Assembly (NCBI GenBank): GCA_910588775.1 | Contig: CAJURH010000011.1 | Location: 1-64,000, forward strand | Length of the DNA: 64,000 nt | Direction of reading: 5' to 3' | DNA from: an uncultured Lachnospiraceae bacterium | GTDB lineage: Bacteria > Bacillota > Clostridia > Lachnospirales > Lachnospiraceae | Part shown: positions 24,405-32,630 of the stretch, one piece after another | How the letters are laid out: every line of letters begins with the position of its first letter | Position numbering within the stretch: the first letter of the stretch is position 1 | The notes under the pieces: model-generated | Databases searched by the model: none | What the model was told of the DNA's origin: nothing | What the model saw: the letters and a program-made list of their open reading frames with translations, nothing else | Translations under genes and position numbers: made by a program

Positions 24405-26402
24405 ATGGATAGAAAATGGCTTAGGACTTTGAATCGAATTTCACTGCCCCTTCAAATGGCGGCGGTGTTGATTGGCTACTATATCATTGAGGCCATATCC
24501 AGGCATTCTCTGCGGGAGGCGTTTATCTTTGTGCGGGAGCGGCCGCTGGTGTATCTGTACAATGCGGGTTTGATTTTCACCACTACTCTGGTGGTATATC
24601 TGGTGCGCAGGCGGGTGTTTGTGCGGCTGCTTCTGTGTATTTTCTGGATGGGACTGGGGATTATCAACGGGGTATTGCTGGCCCAGCGGGTAACGCCTTT
24701 TACCGGGCCGGACCTGCATTTGATTACCGACGCGCTGAAGATAGCTAACCGCTATCTGCCCATGGCTGGCGTGGCGGTGGTTGTGGCGCTTATGGGGCTG
24801 GTTTTTGCCGGACTGGCGTGGCTTTTTTTCAAAGGACCCAGGTATCAGGGGCGACTTATTTACCGTTTGAATTTACCTCTTTTTCTGGTGGCTTTGCTGG
24901 CGTTTGCCGGAGCGACGTCTCTTGCGCTGGAGAAGAGGGTTTTGTCCAACTACTTTGGAAATATTGCTTTTGCTTATGAAGATTATGGATTTCCGTATTG
25001 TCTGGCAACTACCATTTTCAATACGGGAATTGACTGTCCGCCCGAATACTCAGAGGAATCCATAGCGGGAATTGAGGAGGGGGAGAATAAGTTAAAAGAG
25101 ACGAAGGAGGATAAGCTGCCCAATATCATTTTCCTGCAGCTAGAGTCCTTTTTTGACCCGTCGCTGGTCACTTATCTGGAACTTTCCCAGGACCCTATTC
25201 CCAATTTCCGACGGTTGATGAAAGAATACTCCTCTGGCTATTACCGGGTGCCTTCGGTGGGAGCGGGGACGGCCAATACGGAATTTGAGACGATTACCGG
25301 CATGAGCCTGCGCTATTTCGGGCCGGGGGAATATCCCTATAAGAGCATTCTCAAGGAGACCACTTGCGAGAGCACTCCTTTTGTGTTGAAGAAGCTGGGA
25401 TATTCCACCCATGCCATCCATAACAACGAGGCGAATTTCTACGGCAGGCGGACGGTTTTTCCCAATCTGGGCTTTGACACATTCACGTCCGAAGAATATA
25501 TGGAAGATGAAGACGAGCAGAATCCCCTGGGATGGGTGCGGGACCGGGCGCTTGTTCGGCCAATTTTGGATTGTCTGCAATCTACGGAGGGAAGCGACTA
25601 TATCTATACTATTTCCGTGCAGGGCCATGGAGACTACCCGGACGAGCCGATTTTGGAAGACCCGAAGATTACTGTCAGCGGTTCAGCGACAGAGGAACAG
25701 AACTACAAGTGGGAATATTATGTGAACGAAATCTATGAAATGGATCTGTTCATTCAGGAGTTGATACAGGCGTTGGAGGATTTTGGTGAGCCTGTGGTTC
25801 TTGTGATGTATGGGGATCATCTTCCCACTATGGGGCTGGAAGTGGAAGATATGGAAAACCGCTATCTGTTTCAGACCCAGTACGTGATGTGGGATAATAT
25901 GGGCCTGAAGAAAAAGGACGAAAACCTGGCGTCTTATCAGATTGCGGCGGAGTTAATGAATCGGCTGCAGATTCACGAGGGAAATATATTCCGCTATCAC
26001 CAGGCCAGGAGAAACACGAAAAACTACCAGGTGGACCTGGAAATGCTCCAGTACGATATTCTCTACGGTGAACAGTATGTCTATAAGGGCAGGAGTCCCT
26101 ATTTGGCCACGAAAATGCGTATGGGCGTCTATGATGCGACCCTGGATAAAGTACGCCCGGCGCCTGGCCTAAAAGAAAGCTCTTACATCATGGGGACCTA
26201 TTTTACTCCATCCAGTGAAGTGATGATTAACGGGGAATATATAGAGACGAATTATCTGAATCCAACCACGCTTCTCATCAGCGATTATGTTTTCCAGGAT
26301 ATGGATAAAATACAGGTAGTGCAGCGTAGCAACAGTTCTACGAGAAGGGCTTTAAGCTCTACGCGCCAGCGGTATTATTCGGTGTTGAAACAGGGGGATT
26401 AG
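24405..26402 (+). CDS. LTA synthase family membrane sulfatase
   Basis: About 665 residues. Five predicted transmembrane helices in the first about 170 residues (for example YIIEAISRHS preceded by MAAVLIG, and VAVVVALMGLVFAGLAWLFF), then an extracellular sulfatase-fold domain: PNIIFLQLESFFDPS with the metal Glu, the catalytic-Thr region GTANTEFETITGMS, and MYGDHLPTMG. This is the layout of LtaS/phosphoglycerol transferases. A C-terminal about 70-residue segment (GTYFTPSSEVMINGEYIET) resembles an IPT/TIG-like fold and is not in classical LtaS. ATG 24405 with GGGAGG is preferred over the upstream ATG at 24378 (no RBS). Lipid substrate not determinable. Confidence 0.9.
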   Translation: MDRKWLRTLNRISLPLQMAAVLIGYYIIEAISRHSLREAFIFVRERPLVYLYNAGLIFTTTLVVYLVRRRVFVRLLLCIFWMGLGIINGVLLAQRVTPFTGPDLHLITDALKIANRYLPMAGVAVVVALMGLVFAGLAWLFFKGPRYQGRLIYRLNLPLFLVALLAFAGATSLALEKRVLSNYFGNIAFAYEDYGFPYCLATTIFNTGIDCPPEYSEESIAGIEEGENKLKETKEDKLPNIIFLQLESFFDPSLVTYLELSQDPIPNFRRLMKEYSSGYYRVPSVGAGTANTEFETITGMSLRYFGPGEYPYKSILKETTCESTPFVLKKLGYSTHAIHNNEANFYGRRTVFPNLGFDTFTSEEYMEDEDEQNPLGWVRDRALVRPILDCLQSTEGSDYIYTISVQGHGDYPDEPILEDPKITVSGSATEEQNYKWEYYVNEIYEMDLFIQELIQALEDFGEPVVLVMYGDHLPTMGLEVEDMENRYLFQTQYVMWDNMGLKKKDENLASYQIAAELMNRLQIHEGNIFRYHQARRNTKNYQVDLEMLQYDILYGEQYVYKGRSPYLATKMRMGVYDATLDKVRPAPGLKESSYIMGTYFTPSSEVMINGEYIETNYLNPTTLLISDYVFQDMDKIQVVQRSNSSTRRALSSTRQRYYSVLKQGD

Positions 26403-26518
26403 AAGCCTTCCGGCTCTTTTGTTAAGCATGTTATATTTCATGAGTGGTTTATTCAACTGTTTTTAAAGAAACGTCCATTGGGCTAGAATCCTGTCGGATA
26501 AAATCTTACGAATGGGGC

Positions 26519-26546
26519 TGGACATCTGCTGCGGCTGTTATATAAT
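26519..26546 (+). promoter_or_regulatory. sigma-A promoter of folC
   Basis: TGGACA (26519-26524), 16-bp spacer, TATAAT (26541-26546). The leader then forms a perfect 8-bp hairpin CAGAGTTT/AAACTCTG (26562-26583) just before the start region. Confidence 0.7.
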
Positions 26547-26602
26547 AAAGTGGAGAGCACACAGAGTTTGTTTGAAAACTCTGGAAAGATAAGTGGGTGA
26601 TT

Positions 26603-27895
26603 ATGGTGAATTATGAAGAGGCAGAGGCATACCTGGTGGAAATCCCGAAGTTTACCACCAAGCACAGCCTGGAATATATAAGAGAATGTTTAAGCCGGCT
26701 TGGGAATCCGCAGGATGCTTTTCAGGTGATTCATGTGGCCGGAACCAACGGCAAGGGCAGCGTCTGCGCCTATCTGGCGTCTGTTTTTCAGGAAGGGGGA
26801 TTCTGCTGCGGGCTGTTTACTTCGCCTCATTTGATACGGATTAACGAGCGGTTCCAGATTGACAGAGAGCCAGTGGACGATGAGCTGTTTCTGCGGGCGT
26901 TTGAGAAGGTGAAGGGGCTGATTGACCAACTGACGGCGGAAGGGAAGCATCATCCTAATTTTTTTGAAACCATATTTCTGATGGGCATGTGGATTTTTGA
27001 ACAGGCGGGAGTGTCCTATGTGCTTTTGGAGACGGGCCTTGGTGGCAAGATAGACGCCACCAATGTGATGGAGCGTCCGCTGGCCTGCGCGCTCACATCC
27101 ATCAGCCTGGATCATGTCCAGTATCTGGGCGACACAGTGGAAGTGATTGCCCAGGAGAAAGCGGGAATTATTAAGCCGCAGGTTCCGGTAATCTACGACG
27201 CCAACCGTCCAGAGACGGCGCGGATCATTGAGGAGACGGCGCGCAGCGTGGGAGCGCGGGCGTATCCGGTGAAAAAGGAGCAATATATAATTCGGGAAAT
27301 GACATCCCGGGGCATTGATTTTTCCGTTGAGAACGGGTATGATGGGGTCAATGATTTTCGCATACCGTTTATTGCCCGGTACCAGGTCATGAATGCGGCT
27401 TTGGCCTTACAGACTTTAAATGCGCTTCGGGGAAAAGTGGATTTTACCGGCGAACAGGTGAGACGCGGTATCGCGGGCACCCGGTGGCAGGGGCGCATGG
27501 AAGCTATTTCTCCAGGGGTGATTGTGGATGGCGCCCACAACGAAGACGGCGTGGCCAGCTTTATCGAAACGGCGGTGGATTTTAAGGAGAAATATAAGAT
27601 TACGCTGCTGTTTTCGGCGGTGGACGATAAGGATTATCCGGATATGATTCGCGAAATATGTGAGAGACTTAAGCCGGACTGTGTGGTGACGGCGACTCTT
27701 TTCGTGGACCGGGCGGTGGATGCTCAGATACTGGCGGATGAATTTGTAAAGGGCGGATGTGGACAAGTACAGGCGATGGACAGCGTGAGAGAGGCTTATG
27801 AGTTGGCCTGTAAGCTGCGAGAAGACGGCCTGTTGTTCTGTGTAGGCTCCCTGTATCTGGTGGGCGAGATTAAGCGCCTAAGGAGTGTAAAATGA
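26603..27895 (+). CDS. folC: bifunctional folylpolyglutamate/dihydrofolate synthase
   Basis: About 430 residues; adds glutamates to folates, cytosolic. Mur-ligase fold with N-terminal VAGTNGKGSVCAYLASVF (P-loop), FTSPHLIRINERF, ETGLGGKIDATN, and the C-terminal GRMEAISPGVIVDGAHNEDG. Starts GTG 26597 and ATG 26603 are both in frame; the ATG is chosen, but the RBS is poor either way (GGAAAGATAAGTGG). The 3' end overlaps the start of a 49-codon gene (ATGA). Confidence 0.94.
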   Translation: MVNYEEAEAYLVEIPKFTTKHSLEYIRECLSRLGNPQDAFQVIHVAGTNGKGSVCAYLASVFQEGGFCCGLFTSPHLIRINERFQIDREPVDDELFLRAFEKVKGLIDQLTAEGKHHPNFFETIFLMGMWIFEQAGVSYVLLETGLGGKIDATNVMERPLACALTSISLDHVQYLGDTVEVIAQEKAGIIKPQVPVIYDANRPETARIIEETARSVGARAYPVKKEQYIIREMTSRGIDFSVENGYDGVNDFRIPFIARYQVMNAALALQTLNALRGKVDFTGEQVRRGIAGTRWQGRMEAISPGVIVDGAHNEDGVASFIETAVDFKEKYKITLLFSAVDDKDYPDMIREICERLKPDCVVTATLFVDRAVDAQILADEFVKGGCGQVQAMDSVREAYELACKLREDGLLFCVGSLYLVGEIKRLRSVK

Positions 27896-28041
27896 TAAAT
27901 TACGACGAAGAACTGAAGAAATTTGAGCCATGTCTGGATGTGGACGACGCGGAAGAGGCGATTTATGACAGGGAACTGACGGATGTCATAGATTTATTGA
28001 AGGAGATGCTAAGAGACGCTAACAACGGCAAAGCATCCTAA
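27892..28041 (+). CDS. small acidic protein coupled to folC, unknown
   Basis: 49 codons, MINYDEELKKFEPCLDVDDA at the N-terminus and an amphipathic helix ELTDVIDLLKEMLRD near the C-terminus. About one third acidic, one Cys. Its ATG overlaps the folC stop as ATGA, with AGGAG 6 nt upstream inside folC; the stop is followed by AAAAGGAGGG, the RBS of the next gene. This placement strongly suggests a real, translationally coupled gene. I do not recognise the family. Confidence 0.7.
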   Translation: MINYDEELKKFEPCLDVDDAEEAIYDRELTDVIDLLKEMLRDANNGKAS

Positions 28042-28053
28042 AAGGAGGGCGTC

Positions 28054-29280
28054 ATGAAATGTATGAATTGCGGCGTCCAAGTTACGCCGGGCCTGGATTA
28101 CTGCAATCGGTGCGGGTGGAATGTGTCGGTGCAGAAAAAGGCGGTTTATCTGTCCAAGATATACTATAATAGAGGACTGGAAAAAGCCAGCATCCGGGAT
28201 TTATCTGGCGCTATAGGCTGCCTGAAGCAGAGTCTGAAATTCTATAAAGGGAATATCCAGGCCAGGAATCTGCTGGGACTGGTTTATTTTGAGACTGGCG
28301 AGGTGGTGTCCGCTTTGAGCGAGTGGGTCATCAGCAAGAATCTTATGCCCAACAACAATCTGGCGGAAACCTACATTAGCAAACTGCAGGCCAACCCCAA
28401 TAAGCTGGAAAACATCAACCAGACCATTCGCAAATACAACCAGGCCTTGGAGTATTGCCGGCAAGGCCATGAGGACATGGCGGCCATTCAGTTGCGGAAA
28501 GTGTTGGCCCAGAATCCGAAGCTGATCAAAGGCTATCATCTTCTGGCGCTTTTGCAGATTAAAGAAGGGGCGTACGCCAAGGCCAGAAAGACCCTTCGTA
28601 AAGCGGCGAAAATAGATAAGACCAATACGACCACGCTCCGGTTTTTGCGTGAAATTGATTTGCAGACAGGCGTGGTGACTAATTTGAATAAAAAGGAAAA
28701 AAGGGGTAAGTCAGAGTCGGAAGTGGTGGGATATATGTACCATTCCGGCAATGACACGGTGATTCACCCGCCGGCGTTTCGGGAAAGCTCCATGTGGGGC
28801 ACGTTGCTTACCCTAGGCATAGGAATCGCGGTGGGGGTTGCGGCCCTGTGGTTTCTGGTGATTCCGGACCGCACGCAGAAGGTTCTGGGGTCAGCCAACG
28901 ACCAGATTCTTCTGTATGGGGATCAACTGGCTACCAGAGACGCTGAGATTTCCAGACTGGAAGCGGAGCTTGAGACTTCCCAGGTTAGTTCCAACGACAC
29001 CCAGAAACAGACCCAGGAAGCGTCCAAAAAAGTGACGGATTACGATAAACTGGTGCAGGCGGTCAGCTATTTTAACCAAGCCAATTATGCCATGGCGGGC
29101 AGTCTCCTCTCCGAGGTGGGCAAAGACAGCCTTTCCGCGGAGGCGGCCGCGCTCTATGACGCCATGAAGCAGAATTTGGTACAGTATATGCAGCAGGACG
29201 GGAATGGAGATCCCACCCAGACGGGAGAAGGGCAGGATGGCATGGCGGATATGCCCATGGACGATCTGTCCGGTTATTAG
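28054..29280 (+). CDS. zinc-ribbon, TPR and coiled-coil membrane protein
   Basis: 408 residues. N-terminal zinc ribbon with Cys3, Cys6, Cys17 and Cys20 (CMNCG...CNRCG), then TPR-like helical repeats over about 30-215 (RDLSGAIGCLKQSLKFYKGN, AIQLRKVLAQNPKLIKGYHL), a transmembrane segment near 250-270 (LLTLGIGIAVGVAALWFLVI), an extracellular coiled coil (about 285-325) and a last TPR-like pair. The topology puts zinc ribbon and repeats inside and the coil outside. It is in one unit with folC and the 49-aa gene and ends with a terminator just before spoIIA. Function unknown; scaffold-like. Confidence 0.8.
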   Translation: MKCMNCGVQVTPGLDYCNRCGWNVSVQKKAVYLSKIYYNRGLEKASIRDLSGAIGCLKQSLKFYKGNIQARNLLGLVYFETGEVVSALSEWVISKNLMPNNNLAETYISKLQANPNKLENINQTIRKYNQALEYCRQGHEDMAAIQLRKVLAQNPKLIKGYHLLALLQIKEGAYAKARKTLRKAAKIDKTNTTTLRFLREIDLQTGVVTNLNKKEKRGKSESEVVGYMYHSGNDTVIHPPAFRESSMWGTLLTLGIGIAVGVAALWFLVIPDRTQKVLGSANDQILLYGDQLATRDAEISRLEAELETSQVSSNDTQKQTQEASKKVTDYDKLVQAVSYFNQANYAMAGSLLSEVGKDSLSAEAAALYDAMKQNLVQYMQQDGNGDPTQTGEGQDGMADMPMDDLSGY

Positions 29281-29313
29281 CCGGGCTATACAAGAGATAA
29301 ACCTCATAAGCGG

Positions 29314-29345
29314 AGGATGCGCGAAGGACAAGCGCATCCTTTTTC
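29314..29345 (+). terminator. rho-independent terminator
   Basis: AGGATGCGC/GCGCATCCT, perfect 9-bp stem with 9-nt loop, then TTTTT. Separates the zinc-ribbon/TPR gene from spoIIAA. Confidence 0.88.
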
Positions 29346-29425
29346 CGTGGAAAAAAAGATTATCGTTTGCCCAAACTTTGTCCATCGAAACTAGAGCGTG
29401 TTTCAAAATGGAAAAGGAGGTTTTT

Positions 29426-29755
29426 ATGGATCAGATCTATCAGATAGAAGGGGTCAGCTTGACTGTGCACATGCCAACGGAGCTTGACCACCCCAATGCA
29501 GAGCGGATTAAGAAAGAGACGGATTATTACCTGGAAAATTATCACATTCAGCATATTATTTTTGATTTTCGGAAAACTGATTTTATGGACAGTTCCGGCA
29601 TTGGCGTGGTGGCGGGGCGTTACCGGCTTTTGAATTTAAGGGGCGGAAGCGTGGAGGCGGTCCATGTGAGTGAGCGGATTGATAAAATTTTTCATTTGTC
29701 CGGCATGCACAAAATCATGGAGATTCATCGGGAGGAAAAAGAGGATGAGCAATAA
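29426..29755 (+). CDS. spoIIAA: anti-sigma-F factor antagonist SpoIIAA
   Basis: 109-residue STAS-domain protein; when unphosphorylated it pulls SpoIIAB off sigma F in the forespore. The phospho-acceptor loop is FMDSSGIGVVAGRYRLL with Ser57 as the likely target of SpoIIAB and of SpoIIE phosphatase. AAAAGGAGG lies upstream of ATG 29426; longer in-frame starts run through the preceding terminator and are rejected. Overlaps spoIIAB by 11 bp. A sigma-H promoter is expected upstream but I cannot point to one with confidence. Confidence 0.94.
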   Translation: MDQIYQIEGVSLTVHMPTELDHPNAERIKKETDYYLENYHIQHIIFDFRKTDFMDSSGIGVVAGRYRLLNLRGGSVEAVHVSERIDKIFHLSGMHKIMEIHREEKEDEQ

Positions 29756-30206
29756 GAAGGATACTCCAAGAGAGTATGAAAAACCCAGAACAAATGAAAT
29801 GGCCATCGAATTTGATGGTCATCCTGGCAACGAGGCGTTTGCCCGGGTGGCCGTGGCGGCCTTTTGCACCCAGCTTAACCCTACGTTGGAGGAAGTGGCA
29901 GATTTGAAAACGGCTCTCTCAGAGGCCATCACCAATGCGATTATTCATGGGTATGAGGGGGAGATACATAAAATCCGGGTGGAGTGTAAAATTGAAAAAA
30001 ACACGATTTCCGTGACGGTCATTGACAAGGGAAAGGGAATCGAGAACATAGAAGAGGCTATGCAGCCCATGTTCACCACCAAGCCGGAGATGGACCGTTC
30101 CGGCATGGGATTTGTATTTATGGAAGCGTTTATGGATCAGGTTCAGGTGGAGTCCCATCCAGGCGAAGGGACTGCCGTGCATATGAAGAAAGTCATAGGG
30201 GGGTAA
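29745..30206 (+). CDS. spoIIAB: anti-sigma-F factor and serine kinase SpoIIAB
   Basis: 153-residue GHKL kinase that binds and inhibits sigma F and phosphorylates SpoIIAA. N-box LKTALSEAITNAIIHGYEGE, G1 box VIDKGKGIENIEE and G2 region DRSGMGFVFMEAFMD are intact. The N-terminal about 12 residues are polar and extended relative to Bacillus SpoIIAB. Start ATG 29745 after GGGAGGAAAAAGAGG; overlaps the spoIIAA end. Confidence 0.94.
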   Translation: MSNKKDTPREYEKPRTNEMAIEFDGHPGNEAFARVAVAAFCTQLNPTLEEVADLKTALSEAITNAIIHGYEGEIHKIRVECKIEKNTISVTVIDKGKGIENIEEAMQPMFTTKPEMDRSGMGFVFMEAFMDQVQVESHPGEGTAVHMKKVIGG

Positions 30207-30208
30207 GC

Positions 30209-30928
30209 GTGAAAGAAGACCGTACTCTAGTCTTGATTGGACGTGCACAACAGGGGGATAAAACGGCGAGGGACACTTTATTTGAGGAAAACATCGGCCT
30301 AATCTGGAGTGTGGTGAAACGCTTTCGAAACAGAGGGGTGGAGATGGAAGACCTGTTCCAGATTGGAAGCATCGGCCTTCTAAAAGCGGTGGATCATTTC
30401 AACTTGGATTATGAGGTGAAATTTTCTACATACGCAGTGCCTATGATTGCCGGAGAAATCAAGCGTTTTTTGCGGGACGATGGCATGATCCGGGTCAGCC
30501 GTTCCTTAAAAGAAATCTCTTATAAAGCATATTCGGTGCGGGAGCGGTTGGAGAAAGAACTGAACCGGGAGCCCACAGTGGAGGAAATCGCCCAGGCGGC
30601 GGGAGTCTCGGTGGAAGATTTGATGATGGCCACGGAGGCGGCTGCGGAGATTGAATCGCTGCAAAAGGTAATTTACCAGGGAGATGGTGCGGAGATTTCC
30701 CTGCAGGACAAGCTGCCAGAGCGGGAGAATGCCCAGGAGCAGGCGCTGGATCGGCTTTTCCTGGAGGAAATTCTTCAATATTTGGAGCCGGATGAGCGCA
30801 GACTGATTTACATGCGTTATTTCCGAAACATGACCCAGACTCAGGTGGCCAAGAAGTTGGGCGTATCCCAGGTGCAGGTTTCCCGTATGGAAAAGAAAAT
30901 TTTAAAAATAATGCGGAGAAAAGCGTGA
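30209..30928 (+). CDS. sigF: RNA polymerase sigma-F factor
   Basis: 239-residue sigma-70 family forespore sigma factor (SpoIIAC). Region 2 contains FEENIGLIWSVVKRF and DLFQIGSIGLLKAVDHFN followed by FSTYAVPMIAGEIKRFLRDD; region 3 includes KEISYKAYSVRERLEKELNR; region 4 HTH is TQTQVAKKLGVSQVQVSRME. GTG start at 30209 after AGGGGGG, 2 bp after the spoIIAB stop. Its TGA overlaps a sigma-G -35 box for spoVAA. Confidence 0.95.
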   Translation: MKEDRTLVLIGRAQQGDKTARDTLFEENIGLIWSVVKRFRNRGVEMEDLFQIGSIGLLKAVDHFNLDYEVKFSTYAVPMIAGEIKRFLRDDGMIRVSRSLKEISYKAYSVRERLEKELNREPTVEEIAQAAGVSVEDLMMATEAAAEIESLQKVIYQGDGAEISLQDKLPERENAQEQALDRLFLEEILQYLEPDERRLIYMRYFRNMTQTQVAKKLGVSQVQVSRMEKKILKIMRRKA

Positions 30929-30956
30929 ATAAATTATTTTCCTTTCTGCCATACTA
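30927..30956 (+). promoter_or_regulatory. sigma-G promoter of spoVA
   Basis: GAATA (30927-30931), 18-bp spacer, CATACTA (30950-30956). This fits the sigma-G consensus GMATR/CATNMTA at every stated position. The -35 overlaps the sigF stop codon. Expected start is about 30963. Confidence 0.8.
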
Positions 30957-30965
30957 TCTGTAAAT

Positions 30966-31036
30966 GATTGCGAAACAGTTATTTCGTACTTCTGCGTTTG
31001 TTCAAACTCTGTTTACGAAATGGGCGTTTTGCAATC
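30966..31036. repeat. intergenic inverted-repeat element, copy 3 (best copy)
   Basis: Outer arms GATTGCGAAAC (30966-30976) and GTTTTGCAATC (31026-31036) match at 10 of 11 pairs; a second stem ATTTCGTA/TACGAAAT (30981-30988/31014-31021) is perfect; the centre holds GTTTG-TT-CAAAC (30996-31007). The whole 71-bp unit folds into nested hairpins at the very 5' end of the predicted spoVA transcript. Confidence 0.65.
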
Positions 31037-31082
31037 GCCGACTATTATCTGTAATTCGGAGGCGGAAAGAGGGAACTGATGT

Positions 31083-31712
31083 ATGAGCGATACTTTATAT
31101 ATACAAACGGACATGAATGTGGAAGTGGAGCATCCCAATGTGCATCTGCAGGATGTGGCCAAGCTGACGGGCAGTGATAGCAAGATCGTGAACCAGTGCC
31201 GCGTGCTTCCGGTGGTGAATTTGAAGCCGGGCAAGCCAGGCAGATACGTGGTGTCCATCATTGATATCATCCGGGATATCCAGCAGAAGAATCCGAATCT
31301 GGAAGTGACTCACATCGGAGAGCCTGCTTTTATCATCACTTACGAGGCGGAGAAGCACGGGCACGGGCTGTTTAGTTGGATTAAGACAGGATTCGTGTGC
31401 CTGGTGTCTTTTTTCGGAACGGCTTTTTCCATCATGACATTTAATACGGACGTGGATATCAATAAGCTCTTTTCCCAGATTTATGAACAGATGATGGGAA
31501 AAGAGGCGCCGGGGTTTAGTATATTGGAGATTACTTATTCTTTGGGAATTGGCCTGGGGGTTTTGTTCTTTTTCAATCATTTTGGCAGCAAGAAGCTGAC
31601 CCAGGACCCCACGCCTATGCAAGTGCAGATGCGTGTGTACGAGGATGACGTGAATAACACGATTATAGAGGACATCAGCCGGGAGGAGGGACAGCCATGT
31701 GGACACAAATAG
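31083..31712 (+). CDS. spoVAA: stage V sporulation protein AA
   Basis: 209 residues. N-terminal soluble domain (TLYIQTDMNVEVEHPNVHLQ) containing the conserved KLTGSDSKIVNQCRVLPV, then two transmembrane helices (WIKTGFVCLVSFFGTAFSIM and ITYSLGIGLGVLFFF). Part of the SpoVA channel complex of the forespore inner membrane that moves dipicolinate. The RBS region is GGAGGCGGAAAGAGGG. Overlaps spoVAB by 16 bp. Confidence 0.92.
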   Translation: MSDTLYIQTDMNVEVEHPNVHLQDVAKLTGSDSKIVNQCRVLPVVNLKPGKPGRYVVSIIDIIRDIQQKNPNLEVTHIGEPAFIITYEAEKHGHGLFSWIKTGFVCLVSFFGTAFSIMTFNTDVDINKLFSQIYEQMMGKEAPGFSILEITYSLGIGLGVLFFFNHFGSKKLTQDPTPMQVQMRVYEDDVNNTIIEDISREEGQPCGHK

Positions 31713-32110
31713 CCATGGGTTTCCTGGGTCTGTGCGCGGGAGGCATCGTGGCCAGCGCGGCGGTGGCTTTTCTGATCGGGCTGGGAATCATCCCCCGGTA
31801 TGCGGGCATTACCCATACAGCGGACAAAATTCTTCTGTACGAAGATACTATGATGCTGGGGGCTTTAGCCGGAAATGTGTTCTATGTATTTCACCTTCCC
31901 ATAAGATTCGGTCCGTGGGGGCTGGGGATCTATGGTCTGTTTTCGGGAATCTTCCTGGGGTGCTGGATTCTGGCGCTGGCGGAAATGGCGGATATTTTTC
32001 CGGTGATCGCCCGAAGACTGAAGCTAAAGCACGGGATTCCCGTGATTATTATCGCAATCGCGCTGGGAAAGATTACAGGGGCTTTGTGGTTTTTCTATAA
32101 GGGCTGGTAA
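31697..32110 (+). CDS. spoVAB: stage V sporulation protein AB
   Basis: 137-residue integral membrane protein, about four helices, with the family-typical AVAFLIGLGIIPRYAGIT and FPVIARRLKLKHGIPVIIIA. The ATG lies inside the end of spoVAA with GGGAGGAGGGAC in front of it, indicating translational coupling. Needed in Bacillus for the complete spoVA operon; many clostridia lack AA and AB, so their presence here is informative. Confidence 0.92.
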   Translation: MWTQIAMGFLGLCAGGIVASAAVAFLIGLGIIPRYAGITHTADKILLYEDTMMLGALAGNVFYVFHLPIRFGPWGLGIYGLFSGIFLGCWILALAEMADIFPVIARRLKLKHGIPVIIIAIALGKITGALWFFYKGW

Positions 32111-32150
32111 TGGATCTCAGAGTGCATGGATGAAAAAAGGAGGAAATACT

Positions 32151-32609
32151 ATGCCAGATATACAGACGCAAAAAAAACAAAAAGAATATGAAAAATACGT
32201 GAAGCAGGTGACGCCAACCCATAGCTTGCCTCTGAACATGGTCAGGGCTTTTTTAGTAGGCGGACTGATCTGCGTGCTGGGCCAGTGGATTATGAATCTG
32301 TGTCTGAATTATGGGTTGGGTCGCCAGATGTCCGGCTCCTGGACGTCCGGGATTTTGATTTTGTTAAGCGTAGTTCTCACCGGGTTTAATATTTATCCGA
32401 AGCTTGCCAAATTCGCCGGCGCTGGATCGCTGGTGCCCATTACCGGATTTGCCAATTCTGTGGCGGCTTCGGCCATTGAATTTCAGAAGGAAGGGCAGGT
32501 CATGGGCATTGGGTGTAAAATCTTCACCATTGCGGGACCGGTGATTCTGTTTGGGATTTTTTCCAGTTGGGTTTTGGGCGTGGCGTATTGGCTGTTGAAA
32601 ATTCTCTAG
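32151..32609 (+). CDS. spoVAC: stage V sporulation protein AC
   Basis: 152-residue membrane protein, proposed mechanosensitive channel of the SpoVA complex. Typical segments are VKQVTPTHSLPLNMVRAFLV, GLICVLGQWIMNLCL, and GAGSLVPITGFANSVAASAI. ATG 32151 follows AAAAGGAGG; the earlier ATG at 32130 has no RBS. Followed 21 bp later by spoVAD. Confidence 0.94.
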   Translation: MPDIQTQKKQKEYEKYVKQVTPTHSLPLNMVRAFLVGGLICVLGQWIMNLCLNYGLGRQMSGSWTSGILILLSVVLTGFNIYPKLAKFAGAGSLVPITGFANSVAASAIEFQKEGQVMGIGCKIFTIAGPVILFGIFSSWVLGVAYWLLKIL

Positions 32610-32630
32610 GCGAAAAGGAGGGCGATAGGC

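Noticed and set aside
29346..29425. Sigma-H promoter of spoIIAA
   Set aside because: AAGATTAT and GAAAC occur, but at spacing too long for sigma-H; not assigned.
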